A stretch of DNA of 17,484 bases from DASUFI01 sp036274635 (lineage in GTDB: Bacteria; Planctomycetota; B15-G4), in NCBI GenBank assembly GCA_036274635.1, contig DASUFI010000058.1, positions 1 through 17,484 of the forward strand, read 5' to 3'. Positions 1 through 6,934 of this stretch are shown one piece after another. The position numbers and the translations under genes were made by a program. Every line of letters starts with the position of its first letter. The first letter of the stretch is position 1. The notes under the pieces are model-generated. The model did not search any database. It was given only the letters and a program-made list of their open reading frames with translations, and was not told the origin of the DNA.

Positions 1-56
1 ACCGCGCCATCCTCGAGCGCTACTACCCGGGCGCGACGCTCGCCGCCGCGCCGTGA
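1..56 (+). CDS. C-terminal tail of a probable SpoIID/LytB-domain protein (partial)
   Basis: Only the last 17 codons and a TGA at 54-56 are in the window; the reading frame starts at base 3. The visible peptide RAILERYYPGATLAAAP resembles the end of SpoIID/LytB domains, which often finish with an ILxxYYPG-type motif. From memory, SpoIID-like genes sit beside queA and tgt in several Gram-negative lineages, which agrees with tgt following directly. The stop overlaps the GTG start of tgt (GTGA at 53-56), so the two are probably translationally coupled. The call rests on one short motif plus context and could be wrong; that a gene ends here is much safer than its identity. Confidence 0.45.
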   Translation, partial: RAILERYYPGATLAAAP

Positions 57-1231
57 GCGGCGCGGCCGAGTTCCGCATCACGGCCCGCGCCGGCGCGGCT
101 CGCGCGGGCGTCCTGCGCGTGCGCGGCAAGGAGTGCCCGACGCCGGCCTTCCTGCCGGTGGGCACCTACGGCGCGGTCAAGGGCGTTCCGCCCGACCTGC
201 TCGGGCGCCTCGGCACGCGCATGCTGCTGGCCAACGCCTGCCACCTGCACGACCGGCCCGGCGCGGACGTCGTCGCGCACGCCGGCGGCCTGCACCGCTT
301 CATGGGCTGGGACGGCCTCATCCTCACGGACAGCGGCGGCTTCCAGGTCTTCTCGCTGCTGGCCACCTCGCGCCTGGACGAGGAGGGCGTCACCTTCCGC
401 TCGCCGGTGGATGGCCGCGAGCTGCGCCTCGGGCCGCGCGAGGCCGTGGACGTGCAGCTCGCGCTCGACAGCGACGTGGCGATGGTCTTCGACCACTGTC
501 CCCCGCTGCCCGCCGAGCCGGCGCTGCTGGCAGAGGCCGTCGAGCGCACCACGCGCTGGGCCGCGACGGCGCGCGCGCGTCACGCCGAGCGCAGCCAGCG
601 CGGCCAGGCGCTCTTCGGCATCGTCCAGGGCGGCCTCGACGATGCGCTGCGCGCGCGCTCGGCGCGCCAGCTCGTGGAGCTGGACTTCGACGGCTACGCC
701 ATCGGCGGCCTGTCCGTGGGCGAGTCCAACGCCGAGCTGCGCGCGGCGCTGCCGCGCTTCGCGCCGCTGCTGCCGGCCGAGCGCCTGCGCTACCTCATGG
801 GCGTGGGGCGCCCCGCCGACGTGCTGGCGGCGATCGCGGCCGGCTTCGACGTCTTCGACTGCGTGCTCCCCACGCGCAACGCGCGCCACGGCATGCTCTT
901 CACGCGCGCCGGGCCGCTGCAGCTCAAGAACGCCCGCTGGCGCGACGCGACCGGGCCCATCGAGGCCGGCTGCGACTGCCCGGCATGTGCCGGCTGGCCT
1001 CCGGCCGGTGCCGGCTGGCCTCCGGCCGGTGCCGGCTGGCCGCTCGCTGCCCTGCGACACCTCTTCCTCGTGGGCGACCCGCTGGCGATCCTGCTGGCCT
1101 CGGCGCACAACTTGCGCTTCCTGCACCGCCTCGTGACCGCAGCGCGAGAGGCCATCGCGGCCGGGCGCGACGCGGCGGCGCTGCCGGAGTACGCGGCGCT
1201 CGATGCGCCCGCCGCCGCCGCCGACTCCTGA
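53..1231 (+). CDS. tgt: tRNA-guanine transglycosylase (queuosine biosynthesis)
   Basis: Exchanges guanine at position 34 of GUN-anticodon tRNAs for preQ1, the base-swap step of queuosine synthesis in the cytoplasm. The 392-residue product has the family signatures in order: PVGTYGAVKG near 35-44, TDSGGFQVFSL (Asp93), FDHC (Asp147), GGLSVG near 218-223, YLMGVG near 247-252, and FDCVLPTRNARHG with the expected nucleophile Asp269. Zinc ligands are Cys307, Cys309, Cys312 and His352. The GTG start at 53 overlaps the upstream stop and keeps the usual N-terminus. Oddities: the motif normally read NTYHL or NTFHL is NACHL, FDEC is FDHC, and the Cys312-His352 loop is 14 residues longer than in E. coli Tgt because of a tandem repeat (see 989-1041). 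Catalytic and zinc residues are all present, so the enzyme is probably active, but the stretched loop leaves some doubt. Confidence 0.95.
   Translation: MSGAAEFRITARAGAARAGVLRVRGKECPTPAFLPVGTYGAVKGVPPDLLGRLGTRMLLANACHLHDRPGADVVAHAGGLHRFMGWDGLILTDSGGFQVFSLLATSRLDEEGVTFRSPVDGRELRLGPREAVDVQLALDSDVAMVFDHCPPLPAEPALLAEAVERTTRWAATARARHAERSQRGQALFGIVQGGLDDALRARSARQLVELDFDGYAIGGLSVGESNAELRAALPRFAPLLPAERLRYLMGVGRPADVLAAIAAGFDVFDCVLPTRNARHGMLFTRAGPLQLKNARWRDATGPIEAGCDCPACAGWPPAGAGWPPAGAGWPLAALRHLFLVGDPLAILLASAHNLRFLHRLVTAAREAIAAGRDAAALPEYAALDAPAAAADS
989..1041 (+). repeat. In-frame 21-bp tandem repeat inside tgt (about 2.5 copies)
   Basis: Two identical 21-bp units lie at 989-1009 and 1010-1030, followed by an 11-bp partial unit at 1031-1041. 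Each full unit encodes the heptapeptide AGWPPAG, giving AGWPPAG-AGWPPAG-AGWP directly after zinc ligand Cys312. The unit length is a multiple of three, so the frame is preserved. Two units equal the 14 extra residues relative to the E. coli loop. Replication slippage in very GC-rich DNA is the simplest origin. Confidence 0.95.
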
Positions 1232-1234
1232 CGC

Positions 1235-2338
1235 TCAGAGCGGCTTGTACGAGACGATCTTGTCCACCACGAGCACCGGGCCGGTGACCGTGGCGAGGTA
1301 CAGCTTGCGGCCGTCGAACTCCACGTGGCGGCCGACGAGGGCCTGCAGCGTGGCCACGTCCACCGGCGCCGTGAGCTTGAGGATCTCGCCTTCGGTCGTG
1401 TGCAGCGTGTAGACCGGCGCGTCGTCGAGGCCTTCGCGGTGCACCGAGCCGGCGCGTCGCACGGTCTCGCCGCGGCCCTGGTAGCGGAAGCCCAGCGAGA
1501 GCATGCGCGACTCGCGCCGCGCCGAGCCGTCGGGCGTGAAGTCCACCGGCTCGTCGCGCGCCTGCTCGGCCACCTTGCTCGTGGACGTGCGCAGCGACTG
1601 CACCTGGTCGATGTCCTGGTCGAGCTTGTCCAGCGCCGTCTGCGTGTCGGCCCACGAGGCCTGGCCGCGCAGGCGCGCGATCTCCGCGCGGCGGTCGGAG
1701 AGCGCGGCGTCGTCGAGGCGCGTGACGTCCACGTCCGCGAGGCGCTCGGCGCGGTCGAGCAGCGCGGCCTCGCGCTGCCACGACGGGTCGGTCGTGCGCC
1801 AGGTACCCACCGCGGCCGCGCGGCGCGACTCGCGCGTGGCGACAGCGGCGTTCCAGCGTGCCGGCAGGCCCGGGTCGTCGGCGGGCTTGACGGCCTCGTC
1901 CGGCGCGAAGAGCGGCCGGTCGATGGGCGCGAGGACGCGCACCCACTCGCCGGACTGCTCGAGGTAGACGAGCGGACCGGTGCCCTCGGCGAGCTGGCCG
2001 ATGGGCAGCAGCCCTTCCGTGGAGGGCAGCAGCCGCATGTTCACGCGGTCGCCTGTCACGGTGACGGTGGCCGAGCTGCGCGTGACCGCGACGTAGTCTG
2101 AGTGCATGAACACCGGGAAGCCCTGCGGCACGAAGACCTCCCGGTACGTTCCGCGCAGCTCGCCCACGCGCACGACGGCATCACCGTCCAGCGTGAGCAC
2201 GCCGGGGAAGTCCAGGCCCGGCCCGGCGCGCAGCACCGTGCCGGCGGGCGGCAGCGCGTACGCGGTTCCGGGGAGGTCGCCGGCGCGTGCGGCCGGCAGG
2301 CAGCAAAGCACGACGCTGAGGATCAAGCTGGTCTTCAT
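1235..2338 (-). CDS. Exported SH3-like domain protein of unknown function
   Basis: The 367-residue product opens with a signal peptide (MKTSLILSVVLCCLPAARA, likely cleaved after ARA at 19), so it should be exported. Residues 31-85 and 96-140 look like two bacterial SH3-type barrels; the second contains VNMRLLPS, a form of the common SH3b motif VNVRxGPS. Residues 160-260 are rich in Glu, Arg, Ala, Leu and probably helical or coiled coil. The last 80 residues are beta-rich, ending VGRHVEFDGRKLYLATV then VLVVDKIVSY, resembling a small OB- or SH3-like fold. Such domains often bind cell-wall or surface partners, but no enzyme motif is visible and I give no function. The ATG at 2338 directly precedes the signal peptide. 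The gene is divergent from the HEAT gene and ends 3 nt from the tgt stop. Confidence 0.8.
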   Translation of the reverse strand: MKTSLILSVVLCCLPAARAGDLPGTAYALPPAGTVLRAGPGLDFPGVLTLDGDAVVRVGELRGTYREVFVPQGFPVFMHSDYVAVTRSSATVTVTGDRVNMRLLPSTEGLLPIGQLAEGTGPLVYLEQSGEWVRVLAPIDRPLFAPDEAVKPADDPGLPARWNAAVATRESRRAAAVGTWRTTDPSWQREAALLDRAERLADVDVTRLDDAALSDRRAEIARLRGQASWADTQTALDKLDQDIDQVQSLRTSTSKVAEQARDEPVDFTPDGSARRESRMLSLGFRYQGRGETVRRAGSVHREGLDDAPVYTLHTTEGEILKLTAPVDVATLQALVGRHVEFDGRKLYLATVTGPVLVVDKIVSYKPL

Positions 2339-2346
2339 GCCGGCCG

Positions 2347-2375
2347 ATCGTAGCTTGGTGAATTGTCGATTCGAA
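2347..2375 (-). promoter_or_regulatory. Weak promoter candidate for the SH3-like gene
   Basis: Reading leftward, TTCGAA (2370-2375) is separated by 17 nt from TACGAT (2347-2352), which matches four of six bases of a sigma70 -10 box; the -35 match is only three of six. The 53-bp divergent spacer is clearly less GC-rich than its surroundings. The predicted transcript would start almost at the ATG at 2338. Support is pattern only. Confidence 0.25.
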
Positions 2376-2379
2376 GCCT

Positions 2380-2386
2380 GAGGTGG
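2380..2386 (+). promoter_or_regulatory. Ribosome binding site deciding the HEAT-gene start
   Basis: GAGGTGG lies 5 nt before the ATG at 2392, a good Shine-Dalgarno match and spacing. The in-frame GTG at 2383 lies inside this motif and has no comparable sequence ahead of it, so the ATG is preferred. Confidence 0.6.
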
Positions 2387-2391
2387 ATTCC

Positions 2392-4071
2392 ATGCTCGAG
2401 ATGCTTCTGGCCCTGCCGCTCGTTTTGGCGATGTTCCATGGCGGCCAATACATCCCGCCCGCGCCGGACCCCGGCGTGCCGCCGCCGGTGAACGGGATCG
2501 TGGCGCAGCCGGGCCTCGGGCCGCAGCTGGAGTTCGACCCCTCGCGCTGGGAGTGGTGGTTCGACTTCAACCAGGAGCCCCTCCTGGACGTGAAGAACCG
2601 CCTGCCGGCCCGCGCGACCACCGCCGGCGCCCGCTACGAGCCCATCACGGCCGACGACCGCACCTCGCTGGTCCTGCCCCTGCTGGTCGACGCGCTGCGC
2701 GACAAGATCTCCGTGCGCATGGTCGCGCCGCGGGTCAACACGCGGGACGTGCGGGCGGCCGCGGTGCTCTCCCTCGGGCGCCTGCAGCGCACCGAGGCCG
2801 TGCCCTACATCGAGCTGGTCGTGGAGAGCGATCCGGACCTGTTCGTGCGCACCCAGGCCCTGCTGGCCCTGGGCTTCTGCGGCAGCCCGCAGGCCGTGGA
2901 GACGCTCGTGCGCCTGTTCCGCGACGAGGGCCAGGGCGCCGAGATCCGCACCTACGCCGCCGCGGGCCTGGCCCTGCTGGGCACCACCGAGGCCCTCGAC
3001 GTCCTGCGGGCGGCGCTGGCCGAGAAGGCCCTGGCGGGGGTCAACAACCAGCTGCGCGGGGCGGTCATCTACGCGGCCGGGCTCACCGGAGATGCCGCGC
3101 TGGGTGCGCCCCTGCGGGCTCTGGCGGAGAGCCACCTCTTCGGCTCGCAGGCCGACGTGCGGGCGCTCATCGCCTTCGCCCTGGGCCGGCTGGGCGAGCC
3201 GGCTTCCGTGCCGCTGCTGCTCAAGCTGCTGGCCGACTCGGACAACCAGGTGCGGCGCTCGGCAGCGACGGCCTTCGAGGCCTGGCCGGGCACGCTGCAG
3301 CCGGGCGAGGTCGAGGCGCTCATCGCGCGCGCCGCTGAGGAGAATGACGCCTCGGCGCGGCGCGTGCTCTTCCACGCCCTGGGGCACACGCGCACCGAGC
3401 CGGCCCGGGCCTGGCTGCAGGCTGCGCTGCCCGACGGCCGCTCGGACGACCGGCCGCACCTCGCGCTGGGCCTGGCGCTGGACGGCCACTTCACGAATGC
3501 CGCGCCGCTGCTGGCCTCGCTGAAGGACGAGCACGAGGCCAGCCACGTCGGCGCCCTGGCCATCGCCCTGGGCGTCCTGGCCTCGCCCGATGCCGTCGAC
3601 CCGCTGCTGGAGCGCTTCAACCAGGCCCGCGACCCGCTGCTGCAGTCCAACCTCAGCCTGGCCATGGGCCTGCTCGACGCGCGCACGCCGGAGGTGGCGC
3701 AGCGCCTCGAGGACCAGGCGCGCTCGTCCTCGGACGTGGAGGTCGTGCGCTCCTCCATCATCGGGCTCGGGCTGCTGGGCGACCGGGCGCGCCTGGCCGC
3801 GCTGGCTGGCGACATGGCCAAGCTGCCCGGCGCCGTGCACCGTGCGGCCGTGCTGCACGGCCTCGGGCTGGTGGGCGACCGCTCGACCCTCGCGCCGCTC
3901 ATGGCCGTGGCACGCGACGAGTCGCAGCCGGCCTACGTGCGCGCCTACGCCATCCAGGCCTTGGGCGAGCTGACCGACCCGCGCCCGCTCTCGCCCTGCT
4001 GGCGGCTCTCGGCCGACGTCGAGATGAACCTGGACGTCGGCTTCCTGTTCGAGCTGTACCGCGTGCTCTGA
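2392..4071 (+). CDS. HEAT-repeat protein, probably exported
   Basis: The product is 559 residues from the ATG at 2392 (562 from an alternative GTG at 2383). The first 15-20 residues, MLEMLLALPLVLAMFHGG, form a hydrophobic stretch that may be an uncharged signal peptide or anchor. A conserved-looking module RWEWWFDFNQEPLLDVKNRL follows at about 47-66. From about residue 105 to 540 there are serial alpha-helical HEAT/PBS-lyase-type repeats, recognisable by recurring patterns such as VRAAAVLSLGRL, VRTQALLALGFCG, VRALIAFALGRLG and VRAYAIQALGELTD. The C-terminus, MNLDVGFLFELYRVL, caps the solenoid. HEAT solenoids bind proteins; no catalytic motif is visible and the partner is unknown. The W-rich N-terminal module with HEAT repeats resembles proteins I recall from Planctomycetota. 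The stop is 13 nt from the convergent molybdoenzyme stop. Confidence 0.85.
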   Translation: MLEMLLALPLVLAMFHGGQYIPPAPDPGVPPPVNGIVAQPGLGPQLEFDPSRWEWWFDFNQEPLLDVKNRLPARATTAGARYEPITADDRTSLVLPLLVDALRDKISVRMVAPRVNTRDVRAAAVLSLGRLQRTEAVPYIELVVESDPDLFVRTQALLALGFCGSPQAVETLVRLFRDEGQGAEIRTYAAAGLALLGTTEALDVLRAALAEKALAGVNNQLRGAVIYAAGLTGDAALGAPLRALAESHLFGSQADVRALIAFALGRLGEPASVPLLLKLLADSDNQVRRSAATAFEAWPGTLQPGEVEALIARAAEENDASARRVLFHALGHTRTEPARAWLQAALPDGRSDDRPHLALGLALDGHFTNAAPLLASLKDEHEASHVGALAIALGVLASPDAVDPLLERFNQARDPLLQSNLSLAMGLLDARTPEVAQRLEDQARSSSDVEVVRSSIIGLGLLGDRARLAALAGDMAKLPGAVHRAAVLHGLGLVGDRSTLAPLMAVARDESQPAYVRAYAIQALGELTDPRPLSPCWRLSADVEMNLDVGFLFELYRVL

Positions 4072-4084
4072 GGCCGAGCCGCGT

Positions 4085-6934
4085 TCAGCGGCGATAGGCC
4101 TCGTCGGTGGGCCGCAGCGGGCGGTTGAACCACAGCGGCCGGCGCAGGCCAGCGGGCGCGCGATCGCCGCGCGTCCAGGACAGCCACTCGCGGAAGACGG
4201 CCTGGCTCTTGTCGAGGTCCACCACGACGTCGCCGTAACGGTCGTCCGGGCCGGCCGGAGTGACGCGCACCTTCTGGTGCCAGCAGTGCATGCCGGAGAG
4301 CGGGTCGGGGTGCACCGCGTGCGTGATGTTCTGGTGCACGCCGCCGTCGCGCCACCAGAGGCGGCGCGTGTCGGGGTCGGCGCTGTCGGATGGCTGCGGG
4401 CCCGACACCGTGCTCATGCGCCAGCGCCGGCCGTCGCGCTCGAGGCGCACGGTGTTGGTGGCCCAGCGGTTGGCATGCGGATCCTGCGCCCGCCGCCAGC
4501 GGCCGATGTGGTGGCTGCAGCACACCACGCCGGGGCGCACGCCCTCGGTGACCCACACCTTGTCGATGAAGTGGCCGATCTCGGTCTCGAGGCGCACGAG
4601 GTCGTCGGTCTTCAGGCCCAGCGCGCGCGCGTCGGCGGCGTTGATCCACACCGGGTTGCGGTGGCTGATCTCGGTGAGCCATTTGCTGTTGCCCGACCGC
4701 GAGTGGATCAGGTTGGGCAGGCGGAAGGTGGGCAGCAGCACGAACTCGCCGCGCGCGGCGTCGAGGCGCTCGGGGTGCACGTGGCTGTGCACGTAGCCCG
4801 GCACGGCGTGCTCGGGCCAGCCCCACTCGGCCATGGTCGGCGAGAAGAACTCGAGGCGGCCCGAGGGCGTGGGGAAGCCGCGGCGCGCGGCGCCGTCGGC
4901 GTGGATGCCGCGCAGCGCGCCGTCGGGCCCGAGCACGCGGCCGTCGTCCGTGGTGCGGGCGCCGGCGAGGCTGGCCGCCGGCAGCTCCTCGCGATGCTGG
5001 CCGCTGGTCTCGCGCCGCACCTCGAAGGCGCCGAAGCGGCGCATGTAGCCCAGCGGGTCGAGTCCCGCGGCGCGCGCGGCCTCGGGCAGGCCGGGCACCT
5101 TGTCGAAGATGGCGGCGTAGTACTCCTCCACCGACACGGCCTGACCCTTGCGCAGCGGGCTCTCGAAGTGGCGGCGGATGCCCAGCTGGCCGTCGGCGTC
5201 GAGCCGCCAGGAGAGCTGGATCCAGAACTCGTCCTCTTCCCAGACCTCGCCGGGGTTGGCCTCGTAGGTGAACTGCACCGGCTTGCCCAGCCGGCGCAGG
5301 GCCTCGCGCCGCACCGGCTGGCGGAAGGCGATCCACACGCCGTCGTGCGTCTCGTAGCTGTTGAGGTCGTGCCGCTCGGGGCCGTGGCCCATGGGCAGCA
5401 CCCAGTCGGCGTAGAAGGCGGTCTCGTTCCAGGTGGGCGTCAGCGCGATGTGGCAGCCCACCTTGCTCTCGTCGCTGAGCATCTCGATCCACGCGAAGCC
5501 GTCGGGATAGGTCCAGACCGGGTTGAAGACGCGCGTGAAGTAGGTGTCGAGCCGGCCGCGCCCCTCGCGCAGCAGGTGCGGCAGGACGAAGCTCATCTCG
5601 TAGTGGCATAGCGGCCACTCGGGCGGGTAGTGCAGGTCGTTCCACACCTTCTGCGGCGGCGGGTTGTCGAAGAAGGTGGGCACGAACTTGTTCCAGCCGG
5701 CGGGCAGCGTGCCGCCCTTGGTGCCGACGGAGCCGGTGAGCACCGAGAGGAACTGCAGCGCGCGCGCCACGCACCAACCGCCGAGGTTGCCGCTGCCGGC
5801 CGAGCGCCAGGTGTGCGCGGCGAAGCGGCTGCCGGCCGCCCCCACGCGCCGCGCCACGTCCACGATCTGCGCCGCCGGCACGCCCGACTCCGCCGCCGCG
5901 AACTCCGGCGTGAACTCCGCGTAGTGCTCCAGCAGGGCGGCCACGAAGGCGTCGAAGTCCGCGCCCGGCTGCCCGCGGTGCGCCATCCACGCACGCCAGT
6001 TGACCCACTCGCGCACGAAGTCGCGATCGAAGCGGCCTTCGGCCAGCAGCACGCGCGCCATGGCCAGCAGCACCGCCGCCTCGCTGCCCGGCCGCGTGGG
6101 CAGCCAGTGCGTGGCCATCGAGGCCGTGTTGCTGAGCCGCGGGTCGAGCACGGCCAGCTCCGCGCCCGACTGCATGCCCTCGATGATGCGCTGCGCGTGC
6201 GGGTTGAAGTAGTGGCCCGACTCGAGGTGCGCCGAGATGAGCAGGATGAAGCGCGCGTGCGCGTAGTCGGGCGAGGGCCGGTCGTACTTCTGCCACAGCG
6301 CGTAGCCGAGGCGCGCGGCGCCCGAGCAGACGTTGGTGTGGCTGTTGTGCCCGTCGATGCCCCAGGCCTTGAGCACGCGATCCATGTAGCCCTCGTGCCC
6401 CGGGCGCCCCACGTGGTAGATGACCTCCTGGCCGCGTCCCTCGCGGAAGGCGCGCGCGATACGGCCGCCGATCTCGGACAGCACCGTGTCCCAGCCCACG
6501 CGCTCCCACTCGCCGCTGCCGCGCGGGCCCTTGCGGCGCAGCGGGTACAGGATGCGGTCGGCGTCGTGCACCTGGTTGATGGTGGCCGGCCCCTTGGCGC
6601 AGGTGCGGCCGCGCGAGGCGGGGTGCCTGGGGTTGCCCTCGAAGCGCTGGATCTCCAGCGTCTCGCGGTCCACGTAGGCCAGCAGGCCGCAGGCCGACTC
6701 GCAGTTGAAGCAGGTGGTCGGCACCAGCATGCGATGGCGCGCGCGGCGCTCGGGCCAGCTGCGGGCGTCGTACTCGGTCCAGTCGTCCCACTGCGCGTCG
6801 GGCGGGAAGGCCGAGAGCCCCGTGGGCGAGAGCGGCGGCAACGGCTCCTCGCCGGGCGAGAGCTGCTCGATGAGGCCCAGCGACTCCGCGAGCCGCTCCA
6901 CCCACCCGGCGTGCTGCCCCGGGCGACGCGTCAC
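4085..6934 (-). CDS. DMSO reductase-family molybdopterin oxidoreductase, catalytic subunit (SoeA/PsrA-like)
   Basis: Catalytic subunit of a complex iron-sulfur molybdoenzyme, 949 residues. An N-terminal [4Fe-4S] site is seen as Cys75-x2-Cys78-x3-Cys82 with Cys112 in RTCAKGP. Cys203 in NSHTNVCSGAARLGY is the probable molybdenum ligand, placing it with the Cys-ligated (NapA/PsrA/Soe-like) enzymes. Later motifs include LDPRLSNTA, the TGSVGTKGGT region, and a C-terminal molydopterin dinucleotide-binding barrel (PNLIHSRSGNSKWL, HRNPVWINAADA, and HQNITHAVHPDPLSGMHCWHQ). The start is the GTG whose TGA overlap (GTGA, 6931-6934) couples it to the upstream FeS/NrfD gene; no Tat RR motif occurs near the N-terminus, so it should stay in the cytoplasm. 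Substrate is unknown: sulfite, polysulfide, thiosulfate or another oxyanion are all possible. The frame stays open upstream to 8407, but that part is a shadow of the neighbouring gene. Confidence 0.9.
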   Translation of the reverse strand: MTRRPGQHAGWVERLAESLGLIEQLSPGEEPLPPLSPTGLSAFPPDAQWDDWTEYDARSWPERRARHRMLVPTTCFNCESACGLLAYVDRETLEIQRFEGNPRHPASRGRTCAKGPATINQVHDADRILYPLRRKGPRGSGEWERVGWDTVLSEIGGRIARAFREGRGQEVIYHVGRPGHEGYMDRVLKAWGIDGHNSHTNVCSGAARLGYALWQKYDRPSPDYAHARFILLISAHLESGHYFNPHAQRIIEGMQSGAELAVLDPRLSNTASMATHWLPTRPGSEAAVLLAMARVLLAEGRFDRDFVREWVNWRAWMAHRGQPGADFDAFVAALLEHYAEFTPEFAAAESGVPAAQIVDVARRVGAAGSRFAAHTWRSAGSGNLGGWCVARALQFLSVLTGSVGTKGGTLPAGWNKFVPTFFDNPPPQKVWNDLHYPPEWPLCHYEMSFVLPHLLREGRGRLDTYFTRVFNPVWTYPDGFAWIEMLSDESKVGCHIALTPTWNETAFYADWVLPMGHGPERHDLNSYETHDGVWIAFRQPVRREALRRLGKPVQFTYEANPGEVWEEDEFWIQLSWRLDADGQLGIRRHFESPLRKGQAVSVEEYYAAIFDKVPGLPEAARAAGLDPLGYMRRFGAFEVRRETSGQHREELPAASLAGARTTDDGRVLGPDGALRGIHADGAARRGFPTPSGRLEFFSPTMAEWGWPEHAVPGYVHSHVHPERLDAARGEFVLLPTFRLPNLIHSRSGNSKWLTEISHRNPVWINAADARALGLKTDDLVRLETEIGHFIDKVWVTEGVRPGVVCCSHHIGRWRRAQDPHANRWATNTVRLERDGRRWRMSTVSGPQPSDSADPDTRRLWWRDGGVHQNITHAVHPDPLSGMHCWHQKVRVTPAGPDDRYGDVVVDLDKSQAVFREWLSWTRGDRAPAGLRRPLWFNRPLRPTDEAYRR

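Noticed and set aside
3945..6905. Very long open frame (986 codons) on the minus strand within the molybdoenzyme gene
   Set aside because: It is an out-of-frame shadow, rich in Arg, Ala, Gly and Pro with no family motif; such frames are expected in DNA this GC-rich.
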